Below are positions 44,351 through 52,595 of a stretch of 64,000 bases of DNA, one piece after another. The stretch lies in the NCBI RefSeq assembly GCF_007874125.1, contig NZ_CP040128.1:3844001-3908000 (forward strand), given 5' to 3'. How positions within the stretch are numbered: position 1 is the stretch's first letter; each line of letters starts with the position of its first letter. The translations under genes and the position numbers were made by a program. Source of the DNA: Noviherbaspirillum sp. UKPF54 (GTDB lineage: Bacteria; Pseudomonadota; Gammaproteobacteria; Burkholderiales; Burkholderiaceae_D). The notes under the pieces were generated by a model. That model had not been told where the DNA came from. It did no database searches and was given only the letters and a program-made list of their open reading frames with translations.

Positions 44351-44884
44351 ATGTCAAACAGACTAATCATAGCCTCCATCCTCGCCCTGCCGCTGGCGGC
44401 CGGCGCCACCGAATACCGCACAGTCGAGCGGCCGCGGCAGGAATGCTGGAATGAGCAGGTGCCGGTCCAGACAGCGAGCGCCGATTACGGCGGCGCCATC
44501 ATCGGCGGACTGGCCGGCGGCATCCTCGGCAATCAGGTCGGCGGCGGCAACGGCAAGACGATTGCGACCGCGGTCGGCGCCATGACCGGCGCGGTCGTCG
44601 GCGACCGCATGTCCGCGCGCGGCCCGTCGTATCAGACACAGACCGTGCGGCGCTGCCGCACCGTGGTCGAGCACGTGCAGGTCCCCGTCGTGCGCGAGCA
44701 AGTCCCGGTCTATGTCGAACCGCAGCCGGTCTACGTGCAGCCGCAGCCGGTGTACGTCCAGCCGCGCCCGGTGGTGGTGGTCGAGCAGCCGGCCTATTTC
44801 GTGGGGCGCGAGGAATACCGCTACGGCGGCTGGGGCAGGGGGCACGAGCATCACCGCCATCATCACCACGACGACGATGACTGA
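44351..44884 (+). CDS. Glycine-zipper 2TM protein with a His/Asp-rich tail
   Basis: The 177-residue exported protein (signal peptide 1-19, LIIASILALPLAAGA) carries a central glycine zipper (YGGAIIGGLAGGILGNQVGGGNGKTIATAVGAMTGAVVGDR, about 46-87) nearly identical in pattern to its upstream neighbour. The rest is a Val/Pro/Gln repeat region (VYVEPQPVYVQPQPVYVQPRP) and a C-terminus HEHHRHHHHDDDD, which could bind divalent metals. Two conserved cysteines (ECW, RRCRT) may pair. It is probably an outer-membrane or periplasmic structural protein, co-transcribed with the upstream gene. Confidence 0.78.
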   Translation: MSNRLIIASILALPLAAGATEYRTVERPRQECWNEQVPVQTASADYGGAIIGGLAGGILGNQVGGGNGKTIATAVGAMTGAVVGDRMSARGPSYQTQTVRRCRTVVEHVQVPVVREQVPVYVEPQPVYVQPQPVYVQPRPVVVVEQPAYFVGREEYRYGGWGRGHEHHRHHHHDDDD

Positions 44885-45000
44885 CAGCGCGCCGGCTTCA
44901 TCGGCCATTGTGCTGGCGCACATAAGAAGTTCTTGTCTTCGGCGAAGGTGGTCTGCTAGGCTAGCATCTATATTTTTTGCGTAACCACGGAGGTGCAACC

Positions 45001-45186
45001 TTGCGCGGCTCTAGCTGGAAATACCGGGACGACTATGCGAACGTCGCCCCACTCAAGGCGCTGATGACAGCCATGCCGATGACGGCACAGCAGCATACGG
45101 CGGTACTCCAGAAACGGATAGAACGCAGACGGCAGCTGGAAACAGCCAAGGAACTGAAGGCGGCAGCGGACGACAACCTCTGGTAA
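45001..45186 (+). CDS. Small basic hypothetical protein with TTG start
   Basis: The 61-residue product begins at TTG 45001, chosen because CGGAGG lies eight bases upstream. The sequence (GSSWKYRDDYANVAPLKALMTAMPM, then KRIERRRQLETAKELKAAADDN) is rich in helix-forming and basic residues and may form one amphipathic helix or short coiled coil. There is no signal peptide or membrane segment. The family is unknown. A start at 44977 would need an unsupported upstream codon. Confidence 0.5.
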   Translation: MRGSSWKYRDDYANVAPLKALMTAMPMTAQQHTAVLQKRIERRRQLETAKELKAAADDNLW

Positions 45187-45247
45187 CGACGCTCCGGCAG
45201 CCGTGGCGAACGCACCATCCGGCGCCCCGGCACCGCACGCACACATG

Positions 45248-45274
45248 AAAAAAGGCCCGCAGTCGCGGGCCTTT
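45248..45274. terminator. Bidirectional rho-independent terminator
   Basis: AAAGGCCCGC (45251-45260) and GCGGGCCTTT (45265-45274) form a perfect 10-bp stem with a 4-nt loop. Six A's on the left give a T-run on the minus strand. It serves the psiF-like gene on the minus strand and could also end the small plus-strand gene. Confidence 0.88.
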
Positions 45275-45287
45275 GTCTTATCTGCGC

Positions 45288-45578
45288 TTATCCGCTCTTC
45301 TTCAGGCACTCGCTCATGAACTTCTTGCGATCCGCGCCTTTCATGTCCTTGGCTTCGGCGTTACAGGATTTCATTTTCTCCTGTTGCGCCTTTTGCGCGT
45401 CGCTGACTTTCGGCTTGCTGCTCAGGCACTCTTTCATGAACGCCTTGCGCTCGTCGCCTTTCTTGTCGGCGGCATCCTTGTTACAGGCCGCCATCTTCTG
45501 CTGTTGCGCCGTTGCGGCAAACGTGGGCTGAAATACGAAGGGGGCAAGAAGCAAGGCTGCTGCAAAGAACTTCTTCAT
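45288..45578 (-). CDS. PsiF-repeat periplasmic protein
   Basis: The 96-residue protein has a Sec signal peptide (1-21, ending PTFA) and two tandem PsiF repeats of about 35 residues, each with the pattern QQ.KM..CN..A...KG..RK.FM.ECL (near 26-52 and 63-93). PsiF of E. coli is phosphate-starvation induced; its biochemical role is unknown. AAGGAGAGCCGT precedes the ATG and a terminator follows. Confidence 0.9.
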   Translation of the reverse strand: MKKFFAAALLLAPFVFQPTFAATAQQQKMAACNKDAADKKGDERKAFMKECLSSKPKVSDAQKAQQEKMKSCNAEAKDMKGADRKKFMSECLKKSG

Positions 45579-45772
45579 ACGGCTCTCCTTGGTAGAGGGT
45601 TGACAACATACTGCAGGCTCCCACTATACGAGGAAATTGCAAATGTGTGAAATCAAGAAGGCAAGCCGTTTTTTCTGAAAATTGGTGCACGGAGCGGGCG
45701 GCGCCCCCTTCTCCGTGCGCGATTCAAGCGGCAAATGTCGATGCCGTCCAAGCGGCGGTTGCGACTCCCGCC

Positions 45773-46558
45773 TCAGGCGGCATGAGTGCCGGCCACCAGG
45801 ATCGAGACATTAGGAAGCGCCTTGAATGGCGCCAGTTGCGCCGGCGTGGCGTCGGCATCCGTGACCAGGGTCCACGGGCGCTCCAGCGGCGTCCACGCCT
45901 GTTGCCCGGCAAAGCCCAGCTTGGAGGCATCGGCCAGCACGAACACCTCGCTCGCCTGGTCGATCATCTTCCCCTTGAGCGCCGCCTGCTCCTGGTTCGC
46001 CTCGCACAAGCCGCGCCCCGCGACCAGGCCGTCGGCGCCGAGAAATACCTTGTCGGCCGTCATCCTGCCCAGGGTCAGTTCCGCGAGCGGACCGACGGTT
46101 CCCATGCTCATTTTGCGCAGGCTGCCGCCCAGCACGGTCAAGGAAATGTCGGGGTCGTTGGCCAGCGCGGTCAAGGCGGTGATGTTGTTCGTGATGACAT
46201 GAAGATCGTGGCGCCCGCGCAACTGGCGTGCCAGGGCGGCGACGGTGGTGCCGACATCGAGGATGAGCGTTTCGCCCGCATGGATCTGCGCGGCGGCCAG
46301 GCGCGCGATCGCCTCCTTGCGCGCGCGATGGACATGGATGCGTTCGCTCAGCGGCGATTCGCGGCGGTCCGTCGGCGACAACGCGGCCCCGCCGTAGGTG
46401 CGCACGACGCGACCGCTGTTGGCCAGCTCGGCGAGATCGCGGCGGATGGTGGACTCGGACACGCCGAAATGGCGGCTCAGCGCCTCAACGTTGGCCTCTT
46501 CGCTGGAGACGATGCCGAGAATCGCGTTCCGCCGTTTTTCCGTTTTATTGTTTGCCAT
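45773..46558 (-). CDS. DeoR/GlpR-family regulator of the acid-sugar operon
   Basis: The 261-residue protein has an N-terminal DeoR helix-turn-helix (about 5-60; LSRHFGVSESTIRRDLAELANSG) and the DeoR C-terminal sensor domain (ILDVGTTVAALARQL, TNNI, GGSLRKMSM, FLGADG). Such regulators sense phosphorylated sugar intermediates. It lies downstream of the kinase/PdxA2 genes in the same orientation, behind a terminator-like hairpin. No ribosome binding site is obvious at ATG 46558. It is expected to bind the TTTTGCGCATTTTA repeats before the operon (inference). Confidence 0.9.
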   Translation of the reverse strand: MANNKTEKRRNAILGIVSSEEANVEALSRHFGVSESTIRRDLAELANSGRVVRTYGGAALSPTDRRESPLSERIHVHRARKEAIARLAAAQIHAGETLILDVGTTVAALARQLRGRHDLHVITNNITALTALANDPDISLTVLGGSLRKMSMGTVGPLAELTLGRMTADKVFLGADGLVAGRGLCEANQEQAALKGKMIDQASEVFVLADASKLGFAGQQAWTPLERPWTLVTDADATPAQLAPFKALPNVSILVAGTHAA

Positions 46559-46613
46559 ATGAGGAGAAGCCCGCTTTCGATGTGGCGTAATTTACCCGAT
46601 GGGCGCGCAAAAC

Positions 46614-46642
46614 AAAATGCCACGCACCCGGCGTGGCATTTT
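46614..46642. terminator. Hairpin between pdxA2-like gene and deoR-family gene
   Basis: A perfect 12-bp stem (46614-46625 with 46631-46642; AAAATGCCACGC arms) has A/T ends on both sides. It can terminate or reduce read-through from the catabolic operon into the regulator gene. Confidence 0.8.
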
Positions 46643-46664
46643 CCCATATGGGCGCGGCTGGCCG

Positions 46665-47660
46665 CTAAGCGCGGCGCGTGGCCAGGCCGACCGCCTGGCG
46701 CAGTGCTTCCAGCATGCTGCCCTCGTCGGCGATGCCTTTGCCCGCGATGTCGAACGCGGTGCCGTGGTCGACCGAGGTGCGGATCACCGGCAGGCCCACC
46801 GTGATATTGACGCCCGCTTCCAGTCCCATGACTTTCACCGGCCCGTGGCCCTGGTCGTGGTACATCGCGACCACCAGGTCGAAGTCGCCGCGCGCGGCGC
46901 GGAAGAACAGGGTGTCCGCCGGCAGCGGACCCTCGACGCTGCGCCCCAGCGCGCGCTGGGCTTGCACGGCCGGAATGATTTTTTCCTCTTCCTCGCCGCA
47001 GCCGAACAAGCCGTTCTCGCCCGCGTGCGGGTTGATGCCGCACACGCCGATGCGGGGATTGGCGATACCCGAACGCACCAGCGTGTCGTAGCCGCGCGCA
47101 ATCGTCCGCTCCACCAGGCCCGTCTCGATTTTTTTGATCGCGTCGAGCAAGCCGATGTGCGTCGTCACGTGGATCACGCGCAGGTTCGGCGCCACCAGCA
47201 TCATCGACACTTCCGGCGTATTCGTGAGCTTCGCCAGCATTTCGGTATGCCCCGGGAAGAGATGGCCGCCGGCATGCAGCGCTTCCTTGTTCAATGGCGC
47301 GGTGCAGATCGCGTCGATCTCCTGCCGCATCGCCAGTTGCACGGCGCGCTCGATATAGCAGTAGGCGGCATGACCGCACAGCGCGGACAATTGGCCGAAC
47401 GGGTAGTTGGGCGGGATCAGCCCCAGGTCGATGCACTCGACCACGCCATATTCATAGCTCGCCGCCGCGACGCTGTCGATGGCATGCAGCTGCAGCTTGC
47501 TGCCGACGATCTGCGCCGCTTCGCGCAGGCGCGTGATGTCGCCGATGACCACCGGCCTGCACTGCTGGTACAGGTCCCTGGCCGCCAGGCTTTTCATGAT
47601 GATTTCCGGGCCGACGCCGGCGGCGTCGCCCATGGTGATGGCAATGATGGGGCGGTACAT
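46665..47660 (-). CDS. pdxA2: PdxA2-type 4-phospho-D-threonate/erythronate dehydrogenase
   Basis: The 331-residue protein is PdxA-like: ITMGDAAGVGPEII at the N-terminus, APLNKEAL, the metal/substrate PGHTEML, HVTTHIGL, GINPHAGENGLFG and AMYHDQGHGPVK. Classical PdxA acts in vitamin B6 synthesis. Next to a DUF1537 kinase the PdxA2 branch oxidises and decarboxylates 4-phospho-D-threonate or erythronate to dihydroxyacetone phosphate. Its ATG overlaps the kinase stop by one base (TAATG), so the two are translationally coupled. Confidence 0.85.
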   Translation of the reverse strand: MYRPIIAITMGDAAGVGPEIIMKSLAARDLYQQCRPVVIGDITRLREAAQIVGSKLQLHAIDSVAAASYEYGVVECIDLGLIPPNYPFGQLSALCGHAAYCYIERAVQLAMRQEIDAICTAPLNKEALHAGGHLFPGHTEMLAKLTNTPEVSMMLVAPNLRVIHVTTHIGLLDAIKKIETGLVERTIARGYDTLVRSGIANPRIGVCGINPHAGENGLFGCGEEEEKIIPAVQAQRALGRSVEGPLPADTLFFRAARGDFDLVVAMYHDQGHGPVKVMGLEAGVNITVGLPVIRTSVDHGTAFDIAGKGIADEGSMLEALRQAVGLATRRA

Positions 47661-48931
47661 TAAGAAGCTTTCCTGTGGGATGAGGTGGAGCCGGCGCCGG
47701 CCCGCGCCTGGCGCAGCGTTTCGTGGCAGCGCAGCAGCGTATCGCGGGAACCGAAGGCGCCGGCCTTGGTAATGACGGGGATCGGCCTGATGCCGGCGGC
47801 AACCGACAGCGGCACCCCCGGCTCGACTTCGCCGGCCAGGCGCAGCCCGGTCGATCCCATCGCGGACAGAATCGCCCGCGCGGTTTCGCCGCCGGTGGAA
47901 ATCACCGCGCCGATGTGCGCGGCAAGCGGCGCGACCAGCTGCGCCAGCGCCTGGCACAGCTGCAGGCCTTCTCCCATGTTGACCGGCTCTTCCCGGCCGA
48001 TCAGGATCAGCACGTCGCATTTTTTCCGCAACAGCGCCTCCAGCGTGCGCTGGATCTGCTGCCATTGCGGATGCGACTGGCCCTGCCGCAGGATGCCCGT
48101 AGCCACCTCGACGCGCTCGATCCCGCCGCCGGCAAAGAGGCACTCCGCCTGCGCGCGCGACACGCTCGACAGGCTGCCGACGACCGTGAGGATCGATCCA
48201 TCGGCGATGACGGGAACCGCCTGCGCCGGCTTGCCGGAGGCGTGCGCGGCGGCCGGCAAATGATTGGCCAGCCCGGCCGAGCCGACCCAGAAGCGCGGCA
48301 CCGTCATCGGCAGCGAGGCCTGCGCGATGGTGCGCAGGTCGGCGTCGGCCGCCACGTCGCAGACGACCGCCTGCACGCCGTCGCGTGCGCATGTTTCGAG
48401 CCGGGCGCGCACGTGCTGCGCGCCCTGCCTGATCTCGTCCAGGCCGAGCGACGCGGCCTTGATGCCGTGGCGCGCCAGCATGCCCGGGATATGGGCGGTG
48501 CCGGCGATGCCTTCGCCGCGCCAGATTTCCGTTTCTTCGAGCGGCGCATCGTTGAGGTATTGATGGCCGTTGCGGGTGAAGCGGCCAGCCTGAGGAAATG
48601 CCGGGGCGACGATGGCCAGCCCCGCCTGGTCGATGATGGCGGCGAGTTCCTGCGCAAAATTGCCGCGCAGGGTGGAGTCGATTTTCTTGTAGAGCAGCTG
48701 GCCCGGGGTGCGGTAGCGCGCGCACAGCTCGCGGTGGATTTCCGCCGCCTCGGCCGCCGGCAGGCGCCGCGTGTCCGCGTCGATCGAGACCACCTGCGCC
48801 GCCTCAAGCTCGGCGCCTTGCGCTGCCTGCCGGTCGATAATGACCAGCGCCTCCAGCCCCGCCTTGACGAAGGCGCTGGCGCAATCGGCTGCGCCGGACA
48901 GATCGTCGGCGATGATCACTGTCTGCGTCAT
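47660..48931 (-). CDS. Four-carbon acid sugar kinase (DUF1537; D-threonate/D-erythronate type)
   Basis: The 423-residue protein has both halves of the DUF1537 family: an N-terminal substrate domain (IIADDLSGAADCAS; KKIDSTLRGNF) and a C-terminal nucleotide domain (VVGSLSSVSRAQ; STGGETARAIL; GAFGS). Family members phosphorylate D-threonate, D-erythronate or 3-oxo-tetronate at O4. Pairing with PdxA2, and the absence of OtnC/OtnI genes, favours D-threonate (DtnK) or D-erythronate; the two cannot be told apart here. It lies 12 bp downstream of the permease. Confidence 0.87.
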   Translation of the reverse strand: MTQTVIIADDLSGAADCASAFVKAGLEALVIIDRQAAQGAELEAAQVVSIDADTRRLPAAEAAEIHRELCARYRTPGQLLYKKIDSTLRGNFAQELAAIIDQAGLAIVAPAFPQAGRFTRNGHQYLNDAPLEETEIWRGEGIAGTAHIPGMLARHGIKAASLGLDEIRQGAQHVRARLETCARDGVQAVVCDVAADADLRTIAQASLPMTVPRFWVGSAGLANHLPAAAHASGKPAQAVPVIADGSILTVVGSLSSVSRAQAECLFAGGGIERVEVATGILRQGQSHPQWQQIQRTLEALLRKKCDVLILIGREEPVNMGEGLQLCQALAQLVAPLAAHIGAVISTGGETARAILSAMGSTGLRLAGEVEPGVPLSVAAGIRPIPVITKAGAFGSRDTLLRCHETLRQARAGAGSTSSHRKAS

Positions 48932-48943
48932 GGGAACCCTGCC

Positions 48944-49942
48944 TCAGGCCGACTTGGGGTTCGCCGCCGGCGCCGCTTCAACGCCGGCCTGCGCCGTCTT
49001 CTGCCTGGCCACCCACGCGGTCACGATCGGCACCAGGATCGCGGTGACGACGACGGAAGCCGCCACGATGATGGTTGCGGACTTCGCCGCATCGGCGTAG
49101 ACCGGGTTGGCGGCGGCGATAATGGCCGGCACCGTGGCGGCATTGCCGGCCGTGCTGGCCGCGGCCACGCCTGCCACGCCGTTGCCGCCGATGGCGCGGT
49201 CGACGAGGTACAGCGGGATGCCGGTGACGATCACCACCGCGACACCCATGCCCAGGCCCAGCAGGCCGGCCTGCCAGACCTTGCCCAGGTCGAGGCCGGC
49301 GCCCAGCGCAAACGCGAAGAAGGGCAGCATGACCGGCACCGCCTTGCTCAGGAACGCGCGCATGTCGCGGTCAAGATGACCGAGCAGCATGCCGATCGCC
49401 AGCGGCAAAATGCTGCCCACCAGGGTAGGCCAGGGGAACGCCGACAAGCCGGCCACGCCGAGCGTCACCATGGTCAGGAACGGGCCGGATTCGACCGACA
49501 TCACCGAGTAGGCGCCGACGTCTTCCGGCTTGCCGTACTGCCCCATCAACGCCATGTACAGGCCGCCGTTGGTATCGTTCATCGCCGCCACGATCGCCAA
49601 GGCGGACAGCCCGGCGAACAAGCCGCCGGACACCGGCGCTTCGCCCAGGTAGTGGCCCAGAATCAATCCCAGCACGATGCCCATGCCGACCTTGACGGCG
49701 AACAGCGAGCCGCCTTTTTTCAGGATGTAAGGCGTCGCCTTGACATCGATACTCGCGCCCATGCAGACATAAAAAACGGCAAGAATCGGCAAGGCGCCGG
49801 TAAACAGCGCCCCGGTAAAGGAACCGAAAAATTTGGGGGTGCTGGGGAAGAATGTGGTGATGACCGCGCCCAGCAAGAGGGGCACGATCATCATGCCGCC
49901 GGGAATACGGTCAAGCGTACGCTTGATAGGAACCTGTCTCAT
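48944..49942 (-). CDS. 2-keto-3-deoxygluconate permease-family transporter (KdgT-like)
   Basis: The 332-residue membrane protein has about ten helices and KdgT-family segments ([62 protein letters not shown]). KdgT imports sugar acids with protons. In this operon the cargo is more likely a four-carbon acid such as D-threonate or D-erythronate. CGGAGACA precedes the ATG. It is the first gene of the operon, downstream of the AT-rich control region. Confidence 0.88.
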   Translation of the reverse strand: MRQVPIKRTLDRIPGGMMIVPLLLGAVITTFFPSTPKFFGSFTGALFTGALPILAVFYVCMGASIDVKATPYILKKGGSLFAVKVGMGIVLGLILGHYLGEAPVSGGLFAGLSALAIVAAMNDTNGGLYMALMGQYGKPEDVGAYSVMSVESGPFLTMVTLGVAGLSAFPWPTLVGSILPLAIGMLLGHLDRDMRAFLSKAVPVMLPFFAFALGAGLDLGKVWQAGLLGLGMGVAVVIVTGIPLYLVDRAIGGNGVAGVAAASTAGNAATVPAIIAAANPVYADAAKSATIIVAASVVVTAILVPIVTAWVARQKTAQAGVEAAPAANPKSA

Positions 49943-50341
49943 TGTCTCCGCCTTTACGAATTAAAAAATTTGCAATCGCGTAATTTGAAAATGCTCGATA
50001 CACGCATTTCGTGAGACAAGGATAACGGAATCCCTATATTTTTGCGCATTTTACGCAATTTATTTTTTCAATGACTGTTTTGCGCATTTTAGGATAGCGC
50101 TAGGCAATAGTTCGGCGTGCCATTGACCAGTTGAATGCAGCGGCCTGCCCGCGCCCCCGCGAACGGCTGACTGGTAGACGGTATGGTCAAAAGGCAGGAT
50201 GCGGCGCGCGCCGCCATCGGCAGCCGCGAACGCAGGGCCAGGGGCGGCGTGGCGACGAAGGCTGGTACTCCACGGCAGCCTTGTCCGGAACGCCGACGGC
50301 CCCATCCGCGAGGGTCGTGGCGAGGCTAGTCGTATCTGGCT
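49943..50341. other. Control region of the acid-sugar operon and spacer to ltaE
   Basis: About 400 bp. 49960-50095 is AT-rich and contains the TTTTGCGCATTTTA repeats. The remainder up to the ltaE stop is GC-rich with no supported gene. Confidence 0.45.
50040..50091. promoter_or_regulatory. Repeated operator-like sites upstream of the acid-sugar operon
   Basis: TTTTGCGCATTTTA occurs twice as an exact direct repeat (50040-50053 and 50078-50091), 38 bp apart. The first copy is extended to the palindrome TTGCG-N7-CGCAA (50042-50058). The region is AT-rich and lies about 100-150 bp upstream of the permease ATG. It is the natural target for the DeoR-family regulator. Confidence 0.6.
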
Positions 50342-51406
50342 TCAGAAACCGGCGACAACCCGCAACGCCCGCTCCACGTCCGCGCGGCTCACGTCGAGAT
50401 GCGTCACCCAGCGGATGCGTTTCATCGCACGCTCCCTGGCGCGGAAGTAGCCGGCGGTGACGCGCACGTCGTTGTCGGCGAGATGCTGCAAGAACGCATC
50501 CGCGATGTCGGCGTCGATATCGAAAAACACGATATTGGTCTGCGCCGCATGCGCCGTGGCGCGACCTTTCAGTTTCGCGTGGGAAGACGCGGCCTCGGCG
50601 AGTCCCTCGGCCAGCAGGCGCGCGTTGGCATGGTCTTCGGCGAGGCGATGCACGTGATGTTGCAGCGCATGGATGCCCGCCGCCGCAAGCATGCCGGCCT
50701 GGCGCATGCCGCCGCCCAGCATCTTGCGGATGCGCCGTGCCTCTTTGATGAAATCGCGCGAGCCCAAGAGCAGCGATCCCACCGGCGCGCCCAGCCCCTT
50801 CGACAGGCACAGCGACACCGAGTCGTACGACTGCGCCAGCTCGCGCGCCTTGTGCACCGGATCGCCGCCGTCGGCCAGCGCCACCGCCGCGTTGAACAGG
50901 CGCGCGCCGTCGATATGCGTGCGCAAGCCGTGGCGCTGCGCCAAGGCGACCACATCGCGCATATAGGCCAGCGGCAGCACCTTGCCGCCGGTGGTGTTTT
51001 CCATCACCACCAGGCGCGTTTTGGCGAAATGCGGATCATCGACCTTGATCGCGCCTTCGATATCGGCCAGCGCGATGGTGCCGTCCGGCTGGTGCTCCAG
51101 CGGCTGCGGCTGAATCGAGCCGAGCACCGCCATGCCGCCCGCTTCCCAGCGATAGGTATGCCACATCTGGCCGACAATCGCCTCGTCGCCGCGCTGGCAA
51201 TGCGTCATCAGCGCAATCAGGTTGGTCTGCGTGCCGCTCGGCGCGAACAGCGCCGCCTCGAAGCCCAGCATCTGCGCGCCCAGTTCCTGCAAGCGGTTCA
51301 CGCTCGGATCGTCGCCAAACACATCGTCGCCCAGCGGCGCGGCCAGCATCGCCTGTTTCATCGCCGGTGTCGGTTGGGTGACGGTGTCGCTGCGGAAGTC
51401 GCTCAT
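50342..51406 (-). CDS. ltaE: Low-specificity L-threonine aldolase
   Basis: The 354-residue PLP enzyme cleaves L-threonine or L-allo-threonine to glycine and acetaldehyde. It shows the family start [32 protein letters not shown] with the cofactor Asp, and the PLP lysine K203 in [12 protein letters not shown]. Length and motifs are standard. GAGGACAACC precedes the ATG. It appears monocistronic. Confidence 0.93.
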   Translation of the reverse strand: MSDFRSDTVTQPTPAMKQAMLAAPLGDDVFGDDPSVNRLQELGAQMLGFEAALFAPSGTQTNLIALMTHCQRGDEAIVGQMWHTYRWEAGGMAVLGSIQPQPLEHQPDGTIALADIEGAIKVDDPHFAKTRLVVMENTTGGKVLPLAYMRDVVALAQRHGLRTHIDGARLFNAAVALADGGDPVHKARELAQSYDSVSLCLSKGLGAPVGSLLLGSRDFIKEARRIRKMLGGGMRQAGMLAAAGIHALQHHVHRLAEDHANARLLAEGLAEAASSHAKLKGRATAHAAQTNIVFFDIDADIADAFLQHLADNDVRVTAGYFRARERAMKRIRWVTHLDVSRADVERALRVVAGF

Positions 51407-51561
51407 GGTTGTCCTCGGTTGAAAAATCCGGGGACATTATCGGACTTTTATGCGGGCGTGGAGGGATTCTTAGACGAGAATATCTGTGACACGGTACACT
51501 AAGCGCCCTCTACGATTGTCCCACCATCCTTACAGTTTTCATTCTCCACATAAGGTCAGAA

Positions 51562-51906
51562 ATGCCGGCAAAAATCAAAGGTAAGCATAATCTCCGTCAG
51601 CGCAAGAAGCTTCGCTTAGGTGAATTTCAAGAATTTGGATTCGATGTAACCGCCAAGCTCGCAAAGGAACTCACACAGGACGAGCGCACAGCCTTTATTG
51701 ATGCGTTAATTACTGCAGTTGATGAACAAGGCCTTCTCTTCGGCGGCGGATTTAACGGCGGCTTCGAAGGGTTCCTGGTCGTCGATGCGCTTCGCGGTTC
51801 TGTCACTGAGGCACAGAGAGAGTCGTTCAAGAAATGGGCCGAAGCGCGACAGGAACTGAAAGATGTTGTAGTTGGTCCGCTCAAGGATGCGTGGTACAGC
51901 ACCTGA
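51562..51906 (+). CDS. YggL-family 50S ribosome-binding protein (DUF469)
   Basis: The 114-residue protein aligns by eye with E. coli YggL: RQRKKLRLGEFQEFGFDVTAKL at the N-terminus, FIDALITAVDEQGLLFGGG in the middle and a Trp-containing C-terminus (KKWAEARQELKDV). YggL binds the 50S subunit. Codon use is less GC-biased than in neighbouring genes. A start at 51562 is supported by AAGGTCAGAA upstream. Confidence 0.8.
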   Translation: MPAKIKGKHNLRQRKKLRLGEFQEFGFDVTAKLAKELTQDERTAFIDALITAVDEQGLLFGGGFNGGFEGFLVVDALRGSVTEAQRESFKKWAEARQELKDVVVGPLKDAWYST

Positions 51907-52002
51907 GTTTTGTTTCATGGAGTGGTCAAGCGCCCTGCGCTCAATGCAGGCAGCATGCATCACGCCTTCGCATCGCTTGCCGGGCGTGTCCGACGGCAAA
52001 AG

Positions 52003-52054
52003 CATATGGGGTCCGACTCTAGCAAGCACCATATGTCGAGTCTGACCCCATATG
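52003..52054. repeat. REP-like inverted repeat
   Basis: CATATGGGGTCCGACTC (52003-52019) and GAGTCTGACCCCATATG (52038-52054) are inverted copies differing at one position, separated by 18 nt. GGGGTC-x-GACTC palindromes of this form occur as dispersed extragenic repeats in many proteobacteria, some mobilised by RAYT transposases. No RAYT gene is in the window. Confidence 0.65.
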
Positions 52055-52081
52055 TGTATGTGTATATGTGCAGCCGCTGCG

Positions 52082-52378
52082 TCAATCGCGCAGCGTCGCC
52101 CTATCCCGCAACCGCTGGCGCAGGGCATGCGCATAAGCGATGGCACGCATGATCATGCCCACGTCCGCCAATCCGGCCTCAAAGCGTAACGGCATGGCCG
52201 CAGCGATGAAACGCTGGCATTGGCGCGCGAGATTGCGGCTTTCTCACACGAGCTGTCCCCACAGCTTGCGGCCTTCCCAATAGCGATCATAGGCGGCCGA
52301 ATCGAAGAACAAGTTCAGGCCCGAGGGGCGGTCGCGCACGATCGTGGTCTTGGCAGAGAAGAACTGGGAAAACGATTC
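52082..52378 (-). pseudogene. Decayed bestrophin-family (YneE/UPF0187) gene
   Basis: Fragments of a bestrophin-like channel read in the correct order but in three different minus-strand frames: SFSQFFSAKTTIVRDRPSG near 52378-52320, then LFFDSAAYDRYWEGRKL near 52310-52262 (family pattern NASYDRFWEGRKLWG), then ESRNLARQCQRFI and IMRAIAYAHALRQRLRD ending at 52082. The part between the first two blocks, which should hold the first membrane helices, is missing. At least two frameshifts plus an internal deletion make it non-functional. It abuts the REP-like repeat. Confidence 0.6.
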
Positions 52379-52595
52379 TACTGCAGGAGCTTAAACACGA
52401 GCTGCCGCGCTGAAGCAGTAACCGGCTCTCAGGCAGAGACGCTTGAGGCATGGCTATCTATTGGAGAACGATGCGGAATCGATTTGCTGTATGCCCAGGT
52501 CGGCTACTGGAAGGATCGCTACGTCATCGCCATTCGTCCGATGCATTCCATCAATCACCCCGGGGAGACCAAAAATCTCCGAGCAACCGCGGTTT

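Larger units (their letters stand above)
51907..52595. other. Gene-poor stretch between YggL and the LysR gene
   Basis: About 690 bp without an intact gene. It contains the REP-like inverted repeat and the bestrophin pseudogene. From about 52430 to 52615 a plus-strand frame (AETLEAWLSIGERCGIDLLYAQ... to NSPSF) reads like protein but lacks a start and any recognisable family; it may be a remnant. Confidence 0.45.

Noticed and set aside
47723..50014. 763-codon plus-strand frame
   Set aside because: Antisense to the DUF1537 kinase and permease genes.
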